A stretch of DNA of 64,000 nucleotides from Latilactobacillus fuchuensis DSM 14340 = JCM 11249 (GTDB taxonomy: Bacteria; Bacillota; Bacilli; Lactobacillales; Lactobacillaceae), in the NCBI RefSeq assembly GCF_000615805.1, contig NZ_BAMJ01000002.1, positions 1 to 64,000 of the forward strand. The letters run 5' to 3'. The translations under genes were made by a program, and so were the position numbers. Positions 38,304-49,450 of the stretch are shown here, piece after piece (position 1 is the stretch's first letter; the number at the start of each line of letters is the position of its first letter). The notes under the pieces were generated by a model that had not been told where the DNA came from, ran no database searches, and was given only the letters and a program-made list of their open reading frames with translations.

Positions 38304-38915
38304 ATGTCCAATCGAGGAATGTTGATCGTTTTATCGGGTCCATCAGGTGTAGGTAAAGGGACCGTTCGTCAAGCGATGCTAGAAGATGAATTTCGTGACT
38401 TTCATTATTCAGTTTCAATGACGACTCGGAAACCAAGACCAGGCGAACAAGATGGTGTTGATTATTATTTTGTCAGTAAAGAAGAATTCGAGCAAGAAAT
38501 TGCAAATGATGGTATGCTAGAGTATGCGCAATATGTCGATAATTATTACGGTACACCGATGAAGTACGTCAACCAAACGTTGGACGCTGGTCGGGACGTT
38601 TTATTAGAGATTGAAGTCCAAGGGGCCATGCAAGTTCGGGACAAATGTCCGGATGGCGTTTTTATTTTCTTAACACCGCCTGATTTGTTGGAACTCCGCA
38701 ATCGGATTCAAAAACGCGGCACTGACGATCAAGCAACGATTGATAAGCGGATGCACAAAGCTGCTGATGAAATCAAGATGATGGAAAACTACGACTACGC
38801 AGTTGTGAACGACGAAATTCCCAATGCGGTTAAACGGATTGAAAAGATTATCGAAGGCGAACATCTACGTGTGCCACGGGTCATCGATTTATATAAAAAA
38901 ATGATAGGGGACTAA
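38304..38915 (+). CDS. gmk: Guanylate kinase
   Basis: Converts GMP to GDP. 203 residues with the P-loop [14 protein letters not shown] near residue 11 and the GMP-binding [19 protein letters not shown]. It is followed after three bases by rpoZ, as in Bacillus. Confidence 0.96.
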   Translation: MSNRGMLIVLSGPSGVGKGTVRQAMLEDEFRDFHYSVSMTTRKPRPGEQDGVDYYFVSKEEFEQEIANDGMLEYAQYVDNYYGTPMKYVNQTLDAGRDVLLEIEVQGAMQVRDKCPDGVFIFLTPPDLLELRNRIQKRGTDDQATIDKRMHKAADEIKMMENYDYAVVNDEIPNAVKRIEKIIEGEHLRVPRVIDLYKKMIGD

Positions 38916-38918
38916 AAC

Positions 38919-39176
38919 ATGATTGTATATCCTTCAATTGATAAATTATTAGAAAATGTTAACTCACGTTATTCATTAGCGGTTTTAGCTAGCAAACGAG
39001 CTCACGAAATCGAAGCAGGTGACATGAAGATGTTATCTGAATACCAATCACCAAAATCGGTTGGGATGGCAATGGAAGAAATTGCTGCTGGAAATGTCAT
39101 TATCGATCCTGATTCATTGATGCTTGAAAAAGATGCTGAAAAAATGGATAAGCTCGCTCAAAAAGATGGCGAATAA
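38919..39176 (+). CDS. rpoZ: RNA polymerase omega subunit
   Basis: 85 residues. [30 protein letters not shown] is the conserved core that clasps the beta-prime subunit. It forms an operon with gmk and ends at a terminator. Confidence 0.95.
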   Translation: MIVYPSIDKLLENVNSRYSLAVLASKRAHEIEAGDMKMLSEYQSPKSVGMAMEEIAAGNVIIDPDSLMLEKDAEKMDKLAQKDGE

Positions 39177-39188
39177 GAATAATTAGAG

Positions 39189-39247
39189 AAAACCTGCATT
39201 TTTAGTTTATTCATCGATGGATGTTGAACTTGAAATGCGGTTTTTTT
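39189..39247 (+). terminator. Terminator after rpoZ
   Basis: AAACCTGCATTT / AAATGCGGTTT with a long loop of about 30 bases and T7. Confidence 0.72.
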
Positions 39248-39266
39248 AATTTTAGGGGGTTTTAGA

Positions 39267-40469
39267 ATGTCGTTAGCTAATCAAAAGATTGCCGTCTATG
39301 TGACCGGTGGGATTGCGGTCTATAAAGTGGCCGGTTTAGTTCGTCAACTGATTAAAGCGGGCGCAACGGTCCAAGTGGCGATGACCCAATCAGCCACAGA
39401 GTTTGTGACACCATTAACGTTTGCGACGCTCACCAAACGACCGGTATTAACGGATTTATTTGCCGTTGACCAACCCGATCAAGTCGCCCATATTCATTTA
39501 GCCGATTGGTCAGATCTGGCCATCGTGGCACCCGCGACGGCCAATGTGCTGGCCAAGCTGGCCAACGGACTTGCCGATGATTTTGTGACGACCGCGTTAC
39601 TAGCGACGACCGCCCCTAAATTAATCGTGCCAGCGATGAATGAACATATGTGGCTGAATCCAGCGACTCAACGTAATGTGCAACAGTTAGTCACCGATGG
39701 GTTAACCGTGATGCAACCGGCGACTGGTTTTTTAGCGGAAGGCTACAATGGTCAAGGTCGCTTTCCAGAAGAAGCGCAGATTGTGGCGCAAGCAACGCGT
39801 TTGCTAACACCACAACTGTTGAAAGACCAAGTGGTGGTTGTCACCGCTGGCGGCACGACTGAACCGTTAGACCCAGTTCGTTTTATTGGGAACCGTTCTT
39901 CTGGTAAAATGGGGTATGCAGTCGCGCAAGTGGCCGCAATGTTAGGGGCCAAAGTGATTTTAATTAGCACGCGCCCTGAATTAGCCGTGCCAGCGCAATT
40001 GGAACGGGTGATTTACGTGCAAACGGCGGCTGAACTCCAAGGTGCAGTTCAAGCGGTTTACGACCAAGCGAACATCGTGGTGATGGCGGCGGCCGTTGCC
40101 GACTTTAAACCCGTTCAATATGCGCCACAAAAGATTAAAAAACAGGTCAATCAAACTGATTTTCAATTAAATCTGACTAAAAATCCGGATATACTAGCAG
40201 CACTCGGCCAACAAAAGACGACCCAATTCTTAGTCGGTTTTGCAGCCGAGACCAATGACTTACTCAGCAACGCGCAAGTTAAATTAGCGGCTAAACAAGT
40301 TGATTTACTTGTCGCTAATGACGTCAGTCAAACTGATCGTGGGTTTAATGCCGACGATAATGAAGTTACCTTACTGTGGGCGGATGGGACAACTGAAAAG
40401 TTGCCATTAACCACGAAAGTGACGATTGCGACCCAGATTTTAACCCGGATCGCACAAGTTCAAAAATAA
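39267..40469 (+). CDS. coaBC: Bifunctional phosphopantothenoylcysteine decarboxylase/synthetase CoaBC
   Basis: Two steps of coenzyme A synthesis. The N-terminal FMN decarboxylase domain (ITGG-like VTGGIAVYKVAGLVRQL, HIHLADWSD, PAMNEHMW) leads to the C-terminal synthetase domain (TAGGTTEPLDPVRFIGNRSSGKMGYA, AAAVADFKP). 400 residues, normal. The catalytic Cys expected in the L-A-C-G loop is Glu here (GFLAEGYNGQGR). This may be a lineage variant, and the decarboxylase mechanism deserves checking. It precedes priA by 12 bases. Confidence 0.93.
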   Translation: MSLANQKIAVYVTGGIAVYKVAGLVRQLIKAGATVQVAMTQSATEFVTPLTFATLTKRPVLTDLFAVDQPDQVAHIHLADWSDLAIVAPATANVLAKLANGLADDFVTTALLATTAPKLIVPAMNEHMWLNPATQRNVQQLVTDGLTVMQPATGFLAEGYNGQGRFPEEAQIVAQATRLLTPQLLKDQVVVVTAGGTTEPLDPVRFIGNRSSGKMGYAVAQVAAMLGAKVILISTRPELAVPAQLERVIYVQTAAELQGAVQAVYDQANIVVMAAAVADFKPVQYAPQKIKKQVNQTDFQLNLTKNPDILAALGQQKTTQFLVGFAAETNDLLSNAQVKLAAKQVDLLVANDVSQTDRGFNADDNEVTLLWADGTTEKLPLTTKVTIATQILTRIAQVQK

Positions 40470-40481
40470 AGGAGTGGTGAT

Positions 40482-42895
40482 ATGCCACAAATTGCTAAGG
40501 TGATTGTTGATGTGCCAACACTACAAACCAATCGCCCGTATGATTATCAAGTGCCAGATCAATTAGTTGATACGATTAAACCGGGGATGCGCGTGGTCGT
40601 GCCTTTTGGCAAAGGTGATCGTAAAATTCAGGGCTTTGTCGTGACCATCGTTGATCAGCCCGAGTTTACGGGACAACTTAAAACTTTAGAGGCACTAGTT
40701 GATTTACAACCAGTCGTCAATCCGGAGTTATTGCAATTAGCGGGTTGGATGGCGACCAATACGTACGCCTTTTTAATTACCTGTTTGCAAACGATGTTAC
40801 CGAGTGTGATGCGCGCTAAATACACGAAAACCGTCACCCTAATTGATGAGATTGAGCCGGCCCTCAAAGCGAGTTTATTTAACGATAACGATGAATTGAC
40901 CTTTGATCAAAATCTCGATCCAGATAAAATGAAACAATTAATGACGTTACAACGCCAAGACAAAGTCAGCGTGACTTACCACGTTGGTAATCGCGCCCAA
41001 GTCAAAGAATTAACGGCTATCGAACCGGCCTTAACGTTTGAGCAGTTGGAAGAAGCGCGGACCGGATTGCGCCAATCAGCGAAGAAACAACAACAGTTGA
41101 TTAGCTATGTGCAAAGTTTAATCGGCCAAAGACCACCGTTATTAAAGGATGTCCTAAAGCAAACGACTTTTACTCGGGAAAATATTCGAGTGGGTCATCA
41201 AAAAGGTTGGTTGCACCAAATTAAGGTCGAAACTTATCGAAATCCGTACCAACAAGCCGTTGCGGCGACGCAGAAAATGGCGTTAACGGCGCAACAAGCC
41301 ACCGCGGTTAAACAAGTTACGCAAGCCGCGACCGCTGATTCGGATCAAGTGTTCTTACTTGAAGGGGTCACCGGTAGTGGTAAGACGGAAGTTTATTTGC
41401 AAACGATTGAAGCCGTTTTAAAACAAGCCAAGACGGCCCTAATGTTAGTCCCCGAAATCGCGTTGACCCCGCAGATGGTGCAACGGGTCAAAGGACGGTT
41501 TGGCGAATTGGTGGCGGTTTTACACAGTGGCCTTTCAGAAGGCGAGAAGTATGATGAATGGCGTCGAATTGAACGTCAAGAAGCTAAAGTCGTCGTGGGC
41601 GCACGCTCAGCCGTTTTCGCGCCTTTATCCGATATTGGTGTCATCATTATGGATGAAGAACACGAAGCTAGTTATAAACAAGATGAAAGTCCCCGTTACC
41701 ATGCGCGCGAAGTCGCTTTGTGGCGGAGTCGTCATCATCATTGTCCGGTGATTCTAGCAGTGCAACGCCTTCACTAGAATCACGGGCACGGGCGCAGAAA
41801 CACGTTTATCAGTTAATTCAGTTAACGCAACGGATTAATCAACAACCGATGCCCAAAGTTGAATTGATTGATATGCGTGAAGCGCTCAAGCAACAACAAA
41901 CGACTAATTTTTCGGCGCCGTTATTGACGGCTCTTAAGGCGCGTATAGCCAAGGGTGAACAAAGTGTTTTATTGTTAAACCGTCGGGGGTTTTCATCGTT
42001 TGTGATGTGTCGGGATTGTGGCTTTGTCTTACAATGTCCCAACTGTGATATTTCGTTGACGTTACACATGGATTCGCATTCGATGAAGTGCCATTATTGT
42101 GGTCATGAAGAAGCGATTCCAAAGATTTGTCCCAACTGTCAAAGCCATCAAATTCGTTATTTCGGGACTGGGACGCAAAAGGTAGAAACTGAATTACAAA
42201 CCTTGATGCCAGACGCGCGAATTATCCGAATGGATGTCGATACGACCCGTAAAAAAGGGGCGCACGCTAAATTATTAAAACAGTTCGGTGACCACCAAGC
42301 GGATATCTTACTCGGGACGCAGATGATTGCCAAAGGATTAGATTTTCCCGATGTGACGTTAGTCGGCGTGATCAACGCCGATACCGCACTCGGCTTACCC
42401 GATTTTCGGGCGAGCGAACGAACTTTTCAACTATTAACGCAAGTTAGTGGCCGAGCTGGTCGGGCGGACAAACCCGGTCAGGTCTTAGTTCAGACGTTTA
42501 ATCCGGAGAATTATGCGATTCAATTTGCGCAAAAGCACGATTATGAAGGCTTTTTCCGCTATGAAATGGCGGTGCGCCATCGTGGCAATTATCCGCCGTA
42601 TTATTTTACGGTCCAGTTGACGGTTAGTCATCCGGAAGAAGTTCAAGCCGCTAAGAAGAGTTTCCAAATTGCGAAACAATTACGGCCGATTTTATCCGAG
42701 CAAGCCATTGTGTTAGGCCCGACGCCGAAATCAATCGCGCGGATTAATAATCGTTATTTTTACCAAATTGTGATTAAATATAAACAAGAACCCCAATTAG
42801 CGGCTAAATTAGCCGAAATTTTAGAAACAACCCAAGTTGACACCCGCAACGGCTTTAAAATCGGGTTAGACAACGAACCATTACAATTTACTTAG
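40482..42895 (+). CDS. priA: Primosomal replication helicase PriA (frameshifted as sequenced)
   Basis: Restarts stalled forks. Walker A is GVTGSGKTEVYLQ, the DEAH-type box is IIMDEEHEASYKQ, and the two zinc sites are in CRDCGFVLQCPNC and CHYCGHE...CPNC. The frame stops soon after CPVILA near 41760. Adding one A gives LASATPSLESRARAQ, the PriA SATPS motif, and an 804-residue protein, as in Bacillus. The second half alone would start with no ribosome site inside the helicase domain. PriA loss is severely deleterious, so a base-call deletion is likely. Confidence 0.92.
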
Positions 42896-42913
42896 AAGTG
42901 AGAGTGATTTTAA

Positions 42914-43869
42914 ATGACAGCCATCGTTTTTATGGGAACCCCCCAATTTTCAGTACCAATTTTAGAAGCCTTAGTGATCAAGCAGATTACGAGGTCTTAG
43001 CAGTCGTGACCCAACCAGATCGTAAGGTCGGTCGTAAACAAGTATTGCAACAAACACCCGTTAAAGAAGCCGCGGTTCGCTTGAACTTGCCGGTCTATCA
43101 ACCCGAAAAATTAAGTGGTAGTCCGGAACTTGCAACGATCATTGACTTACAACCCGATTTAATCGTGACCGCCGCTTACGGCCAATTTTTACCCAGTAAA
43201 TTATTAGCGGCTGCGCAAATTGCCGCCATTAATGTTCATGGATCATTATTGCCTAAATACCGGGGTGGGGCCCCTATTCAGTACGCTGTATTGAATGGTG
43301 ATTCTGAAATCGGGATTACGATTATGCACATGGCTAAGAAAATGGACGCCGGTGACATGATTGAACAAGCTAGTATTCCAATCGAAGCTACGGACGATAC
43401 AGGGTCGTTATTTGATAAGCTCAGTTTCGTCGGGCGCGATTTATTGTTAAAAACGCTCCCCGCGATTATTGATCAAACAGCACCACGGACCGTGCAAGAT
43501 GAGAGTCAAGTGACGTTTGCGTATAACATTACTAAAGAAGAAGAAGCACTCGACATTACTAAACCCGCGCAAGCGTTAGTCAATCAGATTCGGGCTTTAC
43601 GGCCACAACCAGGGGCTTGGTTACCAATCAACGGTCAACGGACGAAAGTTTGGCAGGCCACGGTGGCGGAAACGACGACCGACGTTGCACCCGGCACGAT
43701 TGTCGCCATTCATAAAAAAGATTTTGAAATCGCGGCCGGCAACCAGACCGTGCTCAAAATCACTGAAATTCAACCCGCTGGTAAGGCTAAGATGCCAGTG
43801 CAATCATATCTTAACGGTGTCGGCAAACAATTAGCAGCCGGTCAACAAGTGGTGGTGCAAGATGCCTAA
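42914..43869 (+). CDS. fmt: Methionyl-tRNA formyltransferase (frameshifted as sequenced)
   Basis: Formylates initiator Met-tRNA using 10-formyl-THF. The true N-terminus is ATG 42914 (MTAIVFMGTPQFSVPILEAL). The frame shifts near 42972, where one base is missing, probably GGT rather than GT. The remainder (ADYEVLAVVTQPDR...NVHGSLLPKYRGGAPI) is intact. The restored length is 318 residues. NVHGSLLPKYRG holds the catalytic Asn and His. The def gene that sits between priA and fmt in Bacillus is absent here. It overlaps rsmB by eight bases. Confidence 0.92.
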
Positions 43870-45205
43870 AAAGACCCCGCGTTATTTAGCCGTTGAAATT
43901 TTAACGACAATTACCAAACAAAAAAGTTATTCAAACTTGGCGTTAGACCAGGTCATCAAAAAAGAACATTTAAATCCCCAAGATGCGGGCTTCTTAACGC
44001 AATTAGTCTACGGTGTCATTCAACATGAATACAACTTGGATTACTATTTAAAACCGTTCATTCAAAAGCCAACTAAAATGGCTGTTTGGGTTCGTCAGGT
44101 TTTACGGACGGCTGTTTACCAACTGGTTTATTTGGATCGGGTACCTGAACATGCGATTTTTTATGAAGCGACCGAAATCGCCAAACAAATGGGCCATGTT
44201 GGCACCGCTAAATTAGTGACGGCGATTCTACGGAATTTGCAACGGACTGGTTTAGCCGATTTAAACCAAATCGAATCGCCATTAGAACGCTTGAGTATCA
44301 CTTACAGTGTGCCCGAATGGCTAGTTGAAAAACTACAAGCTGATTTGGGCATCGAGAAGGTAACGCAATTATTGACGACGATTAATCAACCGGCCAACGC
44401 TTCGATTCGGGTCAATACCCGTTTAAATTCGGTGGCGGACTTATTGCCGCAATTACAAGAACAGTTTGAAAATCTGGTGCCTAGTCAGATTGCATCGGTC
44501 GGTTTAGTCGCTCAAGGCGGCCATCTAGCGAGTGGGCCGGCCTTTGAAGCCGGTTCCTATACGATTCAAGATGAAAGTTCAATGTTGGTCGCACCGAGTC
44601 TCCAAATTCAACCGACGGATCAAGTCTTAGACGCGTGTGCAGCGCCTGGTGGTAAGTCAACGCACATGGCGACATATTTAGATGCGCAACAAGGCGGTCG
44701 TTTAGTCGCTTTGGACATCCATGACCATAAAGTCCGTTTGATCGAACAAAATGCCAAACGGTTACATGTCGAAGATGTGATTGAAGCCCAAGCGTTAGAT
44801 GCTCGCAAAATTAGCACGAAATTTGCCGCGGAGACGTTTGATAAAATTCTAGTGGATGCCCCTTGTTCCGGGCTTGGATTAATGCGACGGAAACCCGAAA
44901 TTAAATATAGTCGGCAACCGGCGGATTTTATCAATCTACAAAAGATTCAAATTGCGCTTTTAAACGCGGTGGCACCAACTTTAAAAGTCGGTGGGCAATT
45001 AACGTATAGTACCTGTACAATCGTTCCTGAAGAAAACCAACAGGTAATAACGGCCTTTCTGGCGCAACATCCAGAATTTACGGTCGTCCCCGTGCCACTC
45101 GAATTACCATTAACGCAAAATCAAGCAACGCCATTTGTCCAGATTTATCCAGATGATTATCAAACAGACGGCTTTTTTATTGCTTGTTTGCAACGGAAAG
45201 CTTAA
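43862..45205 (+). CDS. rsmB: 16S rRNA (cytosine-967-C5)-methyltransferase RsmB
   Basis: 447 residues. An N-terminal NusB-like RNA-binding domain (YLAVEILTTITKQKSYSNLALDQ) precedes the SAM methyltransferase domain with DACAAPGGKSTHMA near residue 260, DAPCSGLGLMRRKPEIK and the second catalytic Cys in YSTCTIVPEENQ. Confidence 0.95.
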   Translation: MPKKTPRYLAVEILTTITKQKSYSNLALDQVIKKEHLNPQDAGFLTQLVYGVIQHEYNLDYYLKPFIQKPTKMAVWVRQVLRTAVYQLVYLDRVPEHAIFYEATEIAKQMGHVGTAKLVTAILRNLQRTGLADLNQIESPLERLSITYSVPEWLVEKLQADLGIEKVTQLLTTINQPANASIRVNTRLNSVADLLPQLQEQFENLVPSQIASVGLVAQGGHLASGPAFEAGSYTIQDESSMLVAPSLQIQPTDQVLDACAAPGGKSTHMATYLDAQQGGRLVALDIHDHKVRLIEQNAKRLHVEDVIEAQALDARKISTKFAAETFDKILVDAPCSGLGLMRRKPEIKYSRQPADFINLQKIQIALLNAVAPTLKVGGQLTYSTCTIVPEENQQVITAFLAQHPEFTVVPVPLELPLTQNQATPFVQIYPDDYQTDGFFIACLQRKA

Positions 45206-45226
45206 ATTTTAATTGAGGTGATTTCT

Positions 45227-45973
45227 ATGGAAGTAGCGTATCGAACGGATGTTGGTCAACAACGTCAAAACAATCAAGATTATGTCGGATTTTATACGAA
45301 TAAAAAAGGCGCTCAGTTTGCGATTGTCGCAGACGGAATGGGCGGTCATCTAGGTGGCGATGTGGCTTCTGAAATGGCAGTCTCGCACATTGGTTACGAA
45401 TTCGAACGGACGAATGATACCGATATCGAAGCGATGGTTAAGTGGTTAATTTTTGAACTTCAAAAAGAAAACCAACATATTTTAACCAAGGCAAATCAAT
45501 ATGATGATCTAACCGGGATGGGCACGACCTTAGTGGCGGTCCTAATTTCGGGGCGGAATTATCTAGTGGCCAATATCGGTGATAGCCGGGTCTACCGGTT
45601 GCGTCACCAGCAGTTGCAACAGTTGACGGAAGATCATTCATTGGTCAACGAATTAGTCAAACAAGGTGAATTAACCGAAGAAGCGGCTCGGCATCATCCA
45701 CAAAAAAATATTATTACGCGCACATTAGGCGTTTCACAAGATGTCGATGCCGATGTGACGATTTATGAATTTGAACCAGATGATTATTTATTACTCTGTA
45801 CCGATGGTTTAACCAACATGGTCGATGATCAACAACTTAAAACGACGTTATTAGCCGACACAACGTTGGACGAAAAGTGTCAGTCATTGATTGAACAAGC
45901 GAATCAAGCTGGTGGTTTAGATAATATCACTGCGCTGATTTTACACCGTGATCGCGAGGTGCAACCGATATGA
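45227..45973 (+). CDS. prpC: PP2C-family serine/threonine phosphatase PrpC
   Basis: 248-residue metal-dependent phosphatase that reverses PrkC phosphorylation. RTDVGQQRQNNQDYVG, VADGMGGHLGGDVAS, GDSRVYRLR and DGLTNMVDD form the PP2C metal-binding motifs in order. The start is ATG 45227 behind GAGGTG. Its TGA overlaps the prkC ATG, a conserved coupling. Confidence 0.95.
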   Translation: MEVAYRTDVGQQRQNNQDYVGFYTNKKGAQFAIVADGMGGHLGGDVASEMAVSHIGYEFERTNDTDIEAMVKWLIFELQKENQHILTKANQYDDLTGMGTTLVAVLISGRNYLVANIGDSRVYRLRHQQLQQLTEDHSLVNELVKQGELTEEAARHHPQKNIITRTLGVSQDVDADVTIYEFEPDDYLLLCTDGLTNMVDDQQLKTTLLADTTLDEKCQSLIEQANQAGGLDNITALILHRDREVQPI

Positions 45974-47840
45974 TGGAACCAGGTTATGCGGTGAGCGGTC
46001 GCTATCAAATTATTCGACCAATCGGTGAAGGTGGGATGGCGAACGTTTATTTAGCCCAAGATTTGATTTTAGACCGCCAAGTCGCGGTTAAAGTCTTGCG
46101 TTTAGATTTACGCAACGATCCTAATACGGTGCGCCGTTTTAAACGCGAAGCACTATCGACTACCGAATTGAATCATCCCAACATCGTTAGTATTTATGAT
46201 GTGGGCGAAGAAAATAGTATGCAATACATCGTCATGGAATACGTTCAAGGGGCGGATTTGAAGAAATACATCGTTGAACATTTTCCGATTCCCTACCAAC
46301 GGGTGATCGATATTATGGCGCAGATTTTATCCGCCGTTCAAAACGCCCACGATCACAATATTATTCATCGTGATTTAAAACCCCAAAATATTTTGGTCGA
46401 TGAAGCGGGCAACGTGAAAATTAGCGATTTTGGGATTGCGATTGCGTTAAGCGAAACCGCGATGACTCAGACCAACACGTTGTTGGGTTCTGTTCATTAT
46501 TTATCACCAGAACAAGCGCGTGGTTCAATGGCGACCAAACGTTCCGATATTTATTCGTTGGGGATTATTCTATACGAATTATTGACCGGTATGGTGCCGT
46601 TTGAAGGCGAATCGGCGGTTTCGATTGCGATTAAACATTTTCAAAATGAAGTCCCACCGGTTCGCAATTATGATCCGCGAATTCCGCAAGCATTGGAAAA
46701 CGTGGTCTTAAAAGCGACCGCTAAGGATCCTGATGAACGGTATAGCGGCGTCAAGATTATGGCGGCGGATTTAGCGACATCCTTATCGGCTAGTCGCGCA
46801 CACGAGCCGAAATTTGTGCCGAATAAGGCTAGCGATTTGGGAGAAACCAAGGTGATTCCGGCGCTCGATCCAGAAGGGCTTACTCAGACGGATCAAGCGG
46901 AACAGGTGACTGAAGCGACAGCGGCTAAGCCGCTGAATCAAACGCCAAAAAAGCTAAGAAGTCTAAGATGAGCAAGAAGAAAAAATGGTGGTTGATTGGC
47001 ATCGGCGTTGCCCTATTGGTGCTACTGGGGACGGTTGGTGCTTACGCAATCCAAGGTAGCGAGGTCAGCGTGCCCGATTTGACTGATATGACGCAACAAA
47101 ACGCTGAAGATGTGTTGACCGATAAAAATTTAAAGGTCGGTACGATTCAAAAAACGGCTAGTAATCAATATGATAGTGGCCACGTGATTCGATCCACACC
47201 GGTCAAAGGCTTACGGGTTAAATCAGGTAGTACCGTTGATTTAACCGTCAGCACAGGTCAGAAAAAATATCGAATTAAGGATTACACAGATCAAGTTTAT
47301 AGCGATGTGAGTCGGCAATTACGACAAAAAGGTTTAACCGTTAAACGCAAGTATCAAAGTTCGACGACGGTTGATGCGGGGACTATTTTGAATCAAAGTA
47401 TTGATGCCGGTAAAAACGTCGTCCCTAGCAAAACAACGATTACGTTAACCGTCAGCAGTGGGAAACCAACCTTTGCCGTCCGTGATTTAAGTGATTACAC
47501 GCAACAAGCGGTTCAAGATTATGCAGCCGAAGCCGGGTTAATGGTGACTTTCTCAGAGGAATATTCGACGAGCATTCAAACCGGTTTAGTGATTCGCCAA
47601 TCGCCTGCTAGCGGGACGATGGTCCAAGCGGGCGACCGTCTCAATGTTGTGTTATCCAAAGGACCGCGAGCACCAGCCGTGCAACCTTCAGAATCAGTGA
47701 GTGAAACACCTTCGAGCAGCAGTAGTGAATCAGAAAGTAGTAGTGAATCGAGTAGTAGCGAATCAGAACCAAGCGAAACGAGTAGCCAGCCTAGCGGCAC
47801 TGAATCGAGTTCAGCGAGTCAAGCAACAGTCAAAAAATAA
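45970..47840 (+). CDS. prkC: Serine/threonine kinase PrkC with PASTA repeats (frameshifted as sequenced)
   Basis: Membrane kinase that senses muropeptides or lipid II. The kinase domain (residues 12-270) has GEGGMANVYLA, AVKVL, HRDLKPQNIL and SDFGIA. A juxtamembrane linker, a helix (WWLIGIGVALLVLLGTVGAY) and three PASTA domains follow, ending in an unusually Ser/Glu-rich tail of about 50 residues. The frame breaks at the A6 run 46947-46952. A seventh A joins TPKKAKKSKMSKKKKWW into 623 residues. The two halves read as kinase-only and anchor-only proteins would be unusual. It lies within prpC-prkC-rsgA-rpe-thiN. Confidence 0.9.
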
Positions 47841-47868
47841 ATAGCGATTAATATTCGGAGGTGGCCTA

Positions 47869-48768
47869 TTGCAGACCGGACAGATTATTAAAGCCCTCAG
47901 TGGGTTTTACGAGGTACAAAGTGGTCAACAGATCTATCGTACGCGGGCGCGCGGTAATTTTCGGAAGCGTAAAATCACACCGCTAGTCGGGGATTTCGTT
48001 GAATTCGAAAGTAAAGAACAAAGTGAAGGCTACATTCTTGAAATTTTAGAACGCCAAAATGAAATGATTCGACCACCGATTGCGAATATTAATCAAGTAG
48101 TGGTGATTATGTCAGCGGTTGAACCGGCTTTTTCATTAAATCTTTTGGATCGTTTTCTAATTTATTTGGAAAGTTTAAACGTTCAAGGGACCGTTTATTT
48201 AACCAAAACCGATTTGATTTCGGATGAATTGTACGCCCAAATTAAAGTATCGTTGGATTATTACGCGTCAATTGGTTACCGGATATTTGCACCGCGGACC
48301 GCTTTTACAGCTGAAACGATTGCTGCAATCGAAGCGACCTTTGCGAATCAAACGACGGTCTTTACCGGTCAAACCGGTGCGGGTAAATCAACCTTGTTAA
48401 ACCATATTGAACCTAAATTAAATTTGGCCACGGCTGAAATTTCCAAAAGTCTGAATCGTGGGAAACATACGACGCGGCATATTGAATTGATTCCAATTAA
48501 TGGCGGATTAGTCGGTGATACACCCGGATTTTCATCGTTAGGATTGTTAGACGTCACAAGTGAGACCTTGGTTGATCGTTTTCCGGAATTCCGTGAAATC
48601 GGTCAAGGGTGTAAGTTTAGAACCTGTCAACACGTGATGGAACCGAAATGTGCCGTTAAAGAAGCCCTGGAAGCGGGTCAAATTTTGCGGAGTCGTTACG
48701 ATAATTATTTACAATTTAGAGCTGAATTAAAGGATTTACGCCCCGTTTATAAAAAATCAAAATCATAA
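47869..48768 (+). CDS. rsgA: Ribosome small-subunit GTPase RsgA
   Basis: Late 30S assembly GTPase. 299 residues with an N-terminal OB-fold, a circularly permuted G domain (TKTD before the P-loop GQTGAGKSTLLN near 167, then DTPGFSSLG) and a zinc site CKFRTCQH....PKC. TTG start behind CGGAGGTGG. Confidence 0.95.
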   Translation: MQTGQIIKALSGFYEVQSGQQIYRTRARGNFRKRKITPLVGDFVEFESKEQSEGYILEILERQNEMIRPPIANINQVVVIMSAVEPAFSLNLLDRFLIYLESLNVQGTVYLTKTDLISDELYAQIKVSLDYYASIGYRIFAPRTAFTAETIAAIEATFANQTTVFTGQTGAGKSTLLNHIEPKLNLATAEISKSLNRGKHTTRHIELIPINGGLVGDTPGFSSLGLLDVTSETLVDRFPEFREIGQGCKFRTCQHVMEPKCAVKEALEAGQILRSRYDNYLQFRAELKDLRPVYKKSKS

Positions 48769-48787
48769 AAGAATGGAAGTTAGACAG

Positions 48788-49450
48788 ATGACACAAATCG
48801 CACCGTCAATTTTAAGCGCAGATTTTATGAATTTACAACGAGATGTTCAAAATTTGGAAGCGGCTGGCGCAGATTTATTGCACGTCGATATTATGGATGG
48901 CATGTTTGTCCCGAATATGTCATTTGGCGCGCAAGTTGTTTCTGGCATCCGGCCACTGACGAAGCTGGTCTTAGATGTCCATTTGATGGTTGAACAACCA
49001 GAACGCTACATCGAACAATTCGCGCAAGCGGGTTCGGATTTGATTATGATTCATGCGGAAGCCACAAAGCACCTATACCGTGGTTTACAAATGATTAAAG
49101 ATGCTGGGGTTAAAGCCGGCGTGGTCATCAATCCTGGGACACCGGTTAGTTATATCGAAGCGGTCTTACCGTTAGTCGATCAAGTTTTAGTGATGACGGT
49201 TAATCCTGGCTTTGGGGGTCAAAAATTCATTCCAGCGATGTTGACCAAAGTGAGTGAATTGGCTGCTTATCGTGATCAGCATGCTGATGCGACTTATCAA
49301 ATCGAAGTCGACGGCGGGGTCAACGACCAAACAATCGCCGCTTGCGCGCAAGCGGGGGCTGATATTTTTGTCGCTGGTTCATACACATTTGCGGGTGATT
49401 TAACGGAACGGATTGCGCTTTTAAAGAAGGCAGCCAATGAAGCGCGTTAA
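48788..49450 (+). CDS. rpe: Ribulose-phosphate 3-epimerase
   Basis: Interconverts ribulose 5-phosphate and xylulose 5-phosphate. 220 residues in a TIM barrel: IAPSILSADF, HVDIMDGMFVPNMSFG, DVHLMVEQPERY, MTVNPGFGGQKFI and EVDGGVN. The start ATG 48788 is preferred because GGAAG precedes it at good spacing and relatives begin just there. It overlaps thiN by 14 bases. Confidence 0.95.
   Translation: MTQIAPSILSADFMNLQRDVQNLEAAGADLLHVDIMDGMFVPNMSFGAQVVSGIRPLTKLVLDVHLMVEQPERYIEQFAQAGSDLIMIHAEATKHLYRGLQMIKDAGVKAGVVINPGTPVSYIEAVLPLVDQVLVMTVNPGFGGQKFIPAMLTKVSELAAYRDQHADATYQIEVDGGVNDQTIAACAQAGADIFVAGSYTFAGDLTERIALLKKAANEAR

Noticed and set aside
41720-42895. Independent helicase or zinc-finger gene
   Set aside because: It is the C-terminal half of PriA; one added base rebuilds the SATPS motif across the junction.
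46968-47840. Independent PASTA-only membrane protein
   Set aside because: One extra A in a homopolymer fuses it to the kinase domain, giving standard PrkC architecture.
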